Below are positions 61,678 to 64,000 of a DNA stretch of 64,000 nucleotides, piece after piece. The DNA comes from Austwickia sp. GTDB taxonomy: Bacteria > Actinomycetota > Actinomycetes > Actinomycetales > Dermatophilaceae. Position 1 is the stretch's first letter; each line of letters starts with the position of its first letter. Location of the stretch: assembly GCA_016711265.1 (NCBI GenBank), contig JADJTI010000004.1, positions 186,001 through 250,000 of the forward strand. The letters run 5' to 3'. Both the position numbers and the translations under genes were made by a program. The notes beneath the pieces were generated by a model that did not search any database, had not been told where the DNA came from, and worked only from the letters and a program-made list of their open reading frames with translations.

Positions 61678-62471
61678 ACACCGTCGCCACGCTCTCCAGC
61701 TCCAGTTCCCGCCCTGAACTGACCGCACCCGCAGTGAGCGGGATCCCCATGACCACGGTGATCCGCGTCGAGACGCGCAAACTCATCGACACCCTCTCCG
61801 GGCGCTGGCTGCTCATCGCCATCGGGGCCTTGACCGCCGTGGTGCTGGTGGCGATGTGGTTCACCGTCGAGGGAACCAACGCCACGTTCGAGAACTATCT
61901 CAGTGGTACGGCCAGCCCGCTGATGATGTTGTTGCCGGTGCTCGGGATTCTGGCAGCCACCTCGGAGTGGTCACAGCGGACCGGCCTGACGACGTACACC
62001 TTGGAGCCGCGCAGGCTGCGGGTCCTGGTGGCCAAGCTCGTGGGTTCGCTGATGCTCGGGCTGGCCTGCATCGTGCTCGCCTTTGCCCTGGCCGCGGCCA
62101 TCACCGCGGCGGGCATCTCCGCCAAGAACCCGGCCCATCCCTGGAGCCTGTCGTTGGCGATCGCCGGCGGGTTCGTGCTCGCGCTGATGCTGTCGCTGGC
62201 TCAGGGTGTCGCGGTCGGCACCCTCATTCCGAACACCCCGGCTGCGGTGGTCGTGTACTTCCTGGTCCCGTTCGCGTGGATGTTCCTCATGCAGTGGGAA
62301 CGGATGCGCACCCTGCGGCCGTGGGCGGACCTGAACTCGGCGCTGCGTCCGCTCTTCGAGGGGGGTATGACCGGTCAGGACTGGGCGCACCTGGCGGTGG
62401 CGACCTCGATCTGGGTCGTGCTCCCGCTGGTGGCCGGGGCGCTCGTGCTGCGGCGACGTGAGGTGAAGTAA
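61674..62471 (+). CDS. ABC exporter permease (ABC-2 type)
   Basis: A 265-residue membrane protein with six helices after a ~40-residue cytosolic N-terminus (for example WLLIAIGALTAVVLVAMWF, MLGLACIVLAFALAAAITAAG and VVLPLVAGALVLRRREVK). TTVIRVETRKLIDTLSGRW and SEWSQRTGLTTYTLEPRRLRVLVAKLVG are typical of bacitracin/lantibiotic-type ABC-2 permeases. It pairs with the overlapping ATPase gene. A 16-bp hairpin follows. Confidence 0.9.
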   Translation: MNTVATLSSSSSRPELTAPAVSGIPMTTVIRVETRKLIDTLSGRWLLIAIGALTAVVLVAMWFTVEGTNATFENYLSGTASPLMMLLPVLGILAATSEWSQRTGLTTYTLEPRRLRVLVAKLVGSLMLGLACIVLAFALAAAITAAGISAKNPAHPWSLSLAIAGGFVLALMLSLAQGVAVGTLIPNTPAAVVVYFLVPFAWMFLMQWERMRTLRPWADLNSALRPLFEGGMTGQDWAHLAVATSIWVVLPLVAGALVLRRREVK

Positions 62472-62493
62472 CTCGCCGTCAGCACACAGACCG

Positions 62494-62535
62494 CCGCCGG
62501 CCGGGTGGACACCAGGGGATCCACCCGGCCGGCGG
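62494..62535. terminator. Strong hairpin after the ABC exporter operon
   Basis: CCGCCGGCCGGGTGGA (62494-62509) pairs perfectly with TCCACCCGGCCGGCGG (62520-62535) around a 10-nt loop, 22 nt after the permease stop. Confidence 0.85.
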
Positions 62536-62561
62536 CATCGTGTGCATCAGAAGCCGACGGC

Positions 62562-62590
62562 GTCCCTGATCGGGCTACCCGATCAGGGAC
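62562..62590 (-). terminator. Strong hairpin after sdhB
   Basis: A perfect 13-bp stem (GTCCCTGATCGGG 62562-62574 with CCCGATCAGGGAC 62578-62590) with a 3-nt loop, just after the sdhB stop on the minus strand. Together with the hairpin at 62494-62535 it separates the two convergent operons. Confidence 0.82.
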
Positions 62591-62596
62591 TCTGCG

Positions 62597-63337
62597 TCAG
62601 AGGTGACGGCGCGCCGCCCGTACGTCGCCGTTGAGGGTGGAGATCACGTCGAGCGGGATCTCCTTGGGGCAGGCCGCCGAGCAGGATCCGACGTTCTGGC
62701 AGCCGCCGAAGCCCTCGGAGTCGTGCTGGTTCACCATGGTCACCACGCGCGACCAACGCTCCGGCTGACCTTGAGGCATCTCCCCGAGGTGGGTGATCTT
62801 GGCGCCCATGAACAGCATCGCCGAGGCGTTGGGGCAGGCCGCCACGCACGCCCCGCACCCGATGCACGCCGCCGCCTGGAAGGCACGGTCAGCGTTGCGC
62901 TTGGGCACCAACTGCGAGTGCGCCTCGGGGGCAGCGCCGGTGTTCGCCGAGATGAAGCCGCCCGCCGCGATGATCCGGTCGAACGCGCTCTTGTCCACGA
63001 CCAGGTCCTTCAGCACCGGGAAGGCCGTCGCCCGCCAGGGCTCGACGGTGATCTCGTCGCCGTCGCTGAAGGAGCGCATGTGCAACTGGCAGGTCGTGGT
63101 GACCTCGGGTCCATGCGGAATGCCGTTGATGACGACCCCGCAGGTGCCACAGATGCCTTCACGGCAGTCGCTGTCGAAGGCGACCGGCTCCTCGCCCTTG
63201 GCGTTGAGATTCTCGTTCAGGACGTCGAGCATCTCCAGGAACGACATATCCGGGGACACGTCGTCCAACTGATAGGTGACCAGGTCACCCTTCGCGTTCG
63301 TGCCGGCCTGACGCCAGACATTGAGGGTGATTCTCAT
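62597..63337 (-). CDS. sdhB: Succinate dehydrogenase/fumarate reductase iron-sulfur subunit
   Basis: A 246-residue subunit linking the flavoprotein to the membrane anchor. DSDCREGICGTCG binds the [2Fe-2S] centre; CIGCGACVAACPN and CQNVGSCSAACPK bind the [4Fe-4S] and [3Fe-4S] centres. The N-terminus RITLNVWRQAGTNAKGDLVTYQL is typical of the actinobacterial type that pairs with a fumarate-reductase-like SdhA. ATG 63337 follows GGGGGC. It lies 55 nt after sdhA. Confidence 0.96.
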   Translation of the reverse strand: MRITLNVWRQAGTNAKGDLVTYQLDDVSPDMSFLEMLDVLNENLNAKGEEPVAFDSDCREGICGTCGVVINGIPHGPEVTTTCQLHMRSFSDGDEITVEPWRATAFPVLKDLVVDKSAFDRIIAAGGFISANTGAAPEAHSQLVPKRNADRAFQAAACIGCGACVAACPNASAMLFMGAKITHLGEMPQGQPERWSRVVTMVNQHDSEGFGGCQNVGSCSAACPKEIPLDVISTLNGDVRAARRHL

Positions 63338-63392
63338 CGGGGCCCCCACACAGTTTCGGAGTGACAAAGGAGCGGAGAACGTTGTGGGGTGA

Positions 63393-64000
63393 TCACTTGT
63401 AGCTCCGTTGCTTCAACTCGATGAACTCATACACCAGTGGTTCCTTGTGCAGGATCGGTGGCTCGTTGTCGCCAGCCCACTCCCAGGCCGCGACGTAGGC
63501 GAACTCGTCGTCGTGCCGCAGCGCCTCGCCGTCCTCGGTCTGGCTCTCGGAGCGGAAGTGACCGCCGCAGGACTCCCGGCGGTGCAGCGCGTCGATGCAC
63601 ATCAGTTCGCCGAGCTCGAGCAGGTCGGCGACCCGGCCGGCCTTCTCCAGCGACTGGTTGATCTGGTCGTTGCCGCCCAGGACCCTCAGGTCGGTCCAGA
63701 AGCTCTTCTTCAGCTCCCGGATCTTCGCGATCGCGGTCTTCAGGCCGGACTCGGACCGCTCCATCCCGCAGTACTCCCACATGATGTGGCCCAGCTCCTT
63801 GTGGAAACTGTCCGCGCTGCGGGTGCCGTTGCAGTTCAGGAAGTGGTTCACCCGAGACTTGACGTTCTCCTGAGCCTCGACGACGGCCGGGTCGGTGGGC
63901 GACACAGCCGGGTAGGGGCCCTTGGCCAGGTAGTCCCGGATGGTGTTCGGCAGCACGAAGTAGCCGTCGGACAGGCCTTGCATCAGCGCGGATGCGCCGA
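63393..64000 (-). CDS. sdhA: Succinate dehydrogenase flavoprotein subunit (partial, C-terminal part)
   Basis: The frame is open from the right edge to its stop at 63393, giving about 202 residues. It starts GASALMQGLSDGYFVLPNTI, the conserved end of the FAD-binding capping region, and continues through MWEYCGMERSESGL and LHRRESCGGHFRSESQTEDGEA (catalytic Arg and His region) to the C-terminus. The N-terminal FAD domain lies outside the window. It is co-transcribed with sdhB; the cytochrome b subunit should be further right. Confidence 0.95.
   Translation of the reverse strand, partial: GASALMQGLSDGYFVLPNTIRDYLAKGPYPAVSPTDPAVVEAQENVKSRVNHFLNCNGTRSADSFHKELGHIMWEYCGMERSESGLKTAIAKIRELKKSFWTDLRVLGGNDQINQSLEKAGRVADLLELGELMCIDALHRRESCGGHFRSESQTEDGEALRHDDEFAYVAAWEWAGDNEPPILHKEPLVYEFIELKQRSYK

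Overview
The window is chromosomal DNA from a high-GC Actinomycetota species. The evidence is a very high third-position GC content, frequent GTG starts, 4-nt ATGA/GTGA gene overlaps, an IdeR/DtxR iron box, and the conserved actinobacterial order eno-ftsB-DUF501-ppx. The MEP-pathway gene ispE, mfd and an SdhA/SdhB pair are also present. The exact genus cannot be named from the sequence.

Left part (1-25.8 kb). A flagellar hook-associated-like gene runs off the left edge. It combines a FlgK-like region with a FliD-like region. It is followed by a thiolase, a Bax-inhibitor-1 membrane protein with a small partner, and a 640-bp intergenic region full of palindromes, motif repeats and a 21-G run. 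Next is a serine/threonine kinase-like protein that lacks the catalytic aspartate, so it is probably a pseudokinase. An unusual class I tRNA with a UAA anticodon overlaps the end of a tightly coupled operon of ftsB, DUF501, ppx/gppA and a family-5 uracil-DNA glycosylase. Then come eno, mazG, a SurA_N-like lipoprotein, an MMPL exporter with its divergent MarR regulator, an iron-box-controlled ferric ABC importer, mfd and a secreted glycerophosphodiesterase.

Centre (25.8-46.9 kb). This is a complete exopolysaccharide locus. It encodes GDP-L-fucose synthesis (Gmd, GDP-fucose synthase), an initiating polyprenyl-phosphate glycosyltransferase, and an Alg14/Alg13-type split glycosyltransferase. It also encodes a GT2 enzyme, a GT11 alpha-1,2-fucosyltransferase, a Wzx flippase, a Wzy polymerase and a Wzz-like chain-length protein. 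A cytidylyltransferase and a CDP-alcohol phosphotransferase suggest a phospho-alcohol decoration. Four large secreted proteins lie in the same locus: two GH16 glucanase paralogues, a 988-residue fibrinogen-like/propeller protein, and a Tat-exported beta-helix protein. Both GH16 enzymes and the large protein appear to carry the same type of accessory beta-sandwich. The inferred product is an alpha-1,2-fucosylated, possibly phosphodiester-decorated surface glycan with its own remodelling enzymes.

Right part (47.1-64 kb). This is mostly housekeeping: pth, rplY, prs, glmU, tRNA-Gln, a MarR regulator, an ABC-F ATPase, ispE, ksgA, two CNNM/CorC-type membrane proteins, tatD, metG, an ABC exporter, sdhB and a partial sdhA. 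The GlmU here is clearly short: it has the uridylyltransferase domain but lacks the acetyltransferase active site. Short in-frame tandem repeats (9-15 bp units) recur in many proteins across the window.
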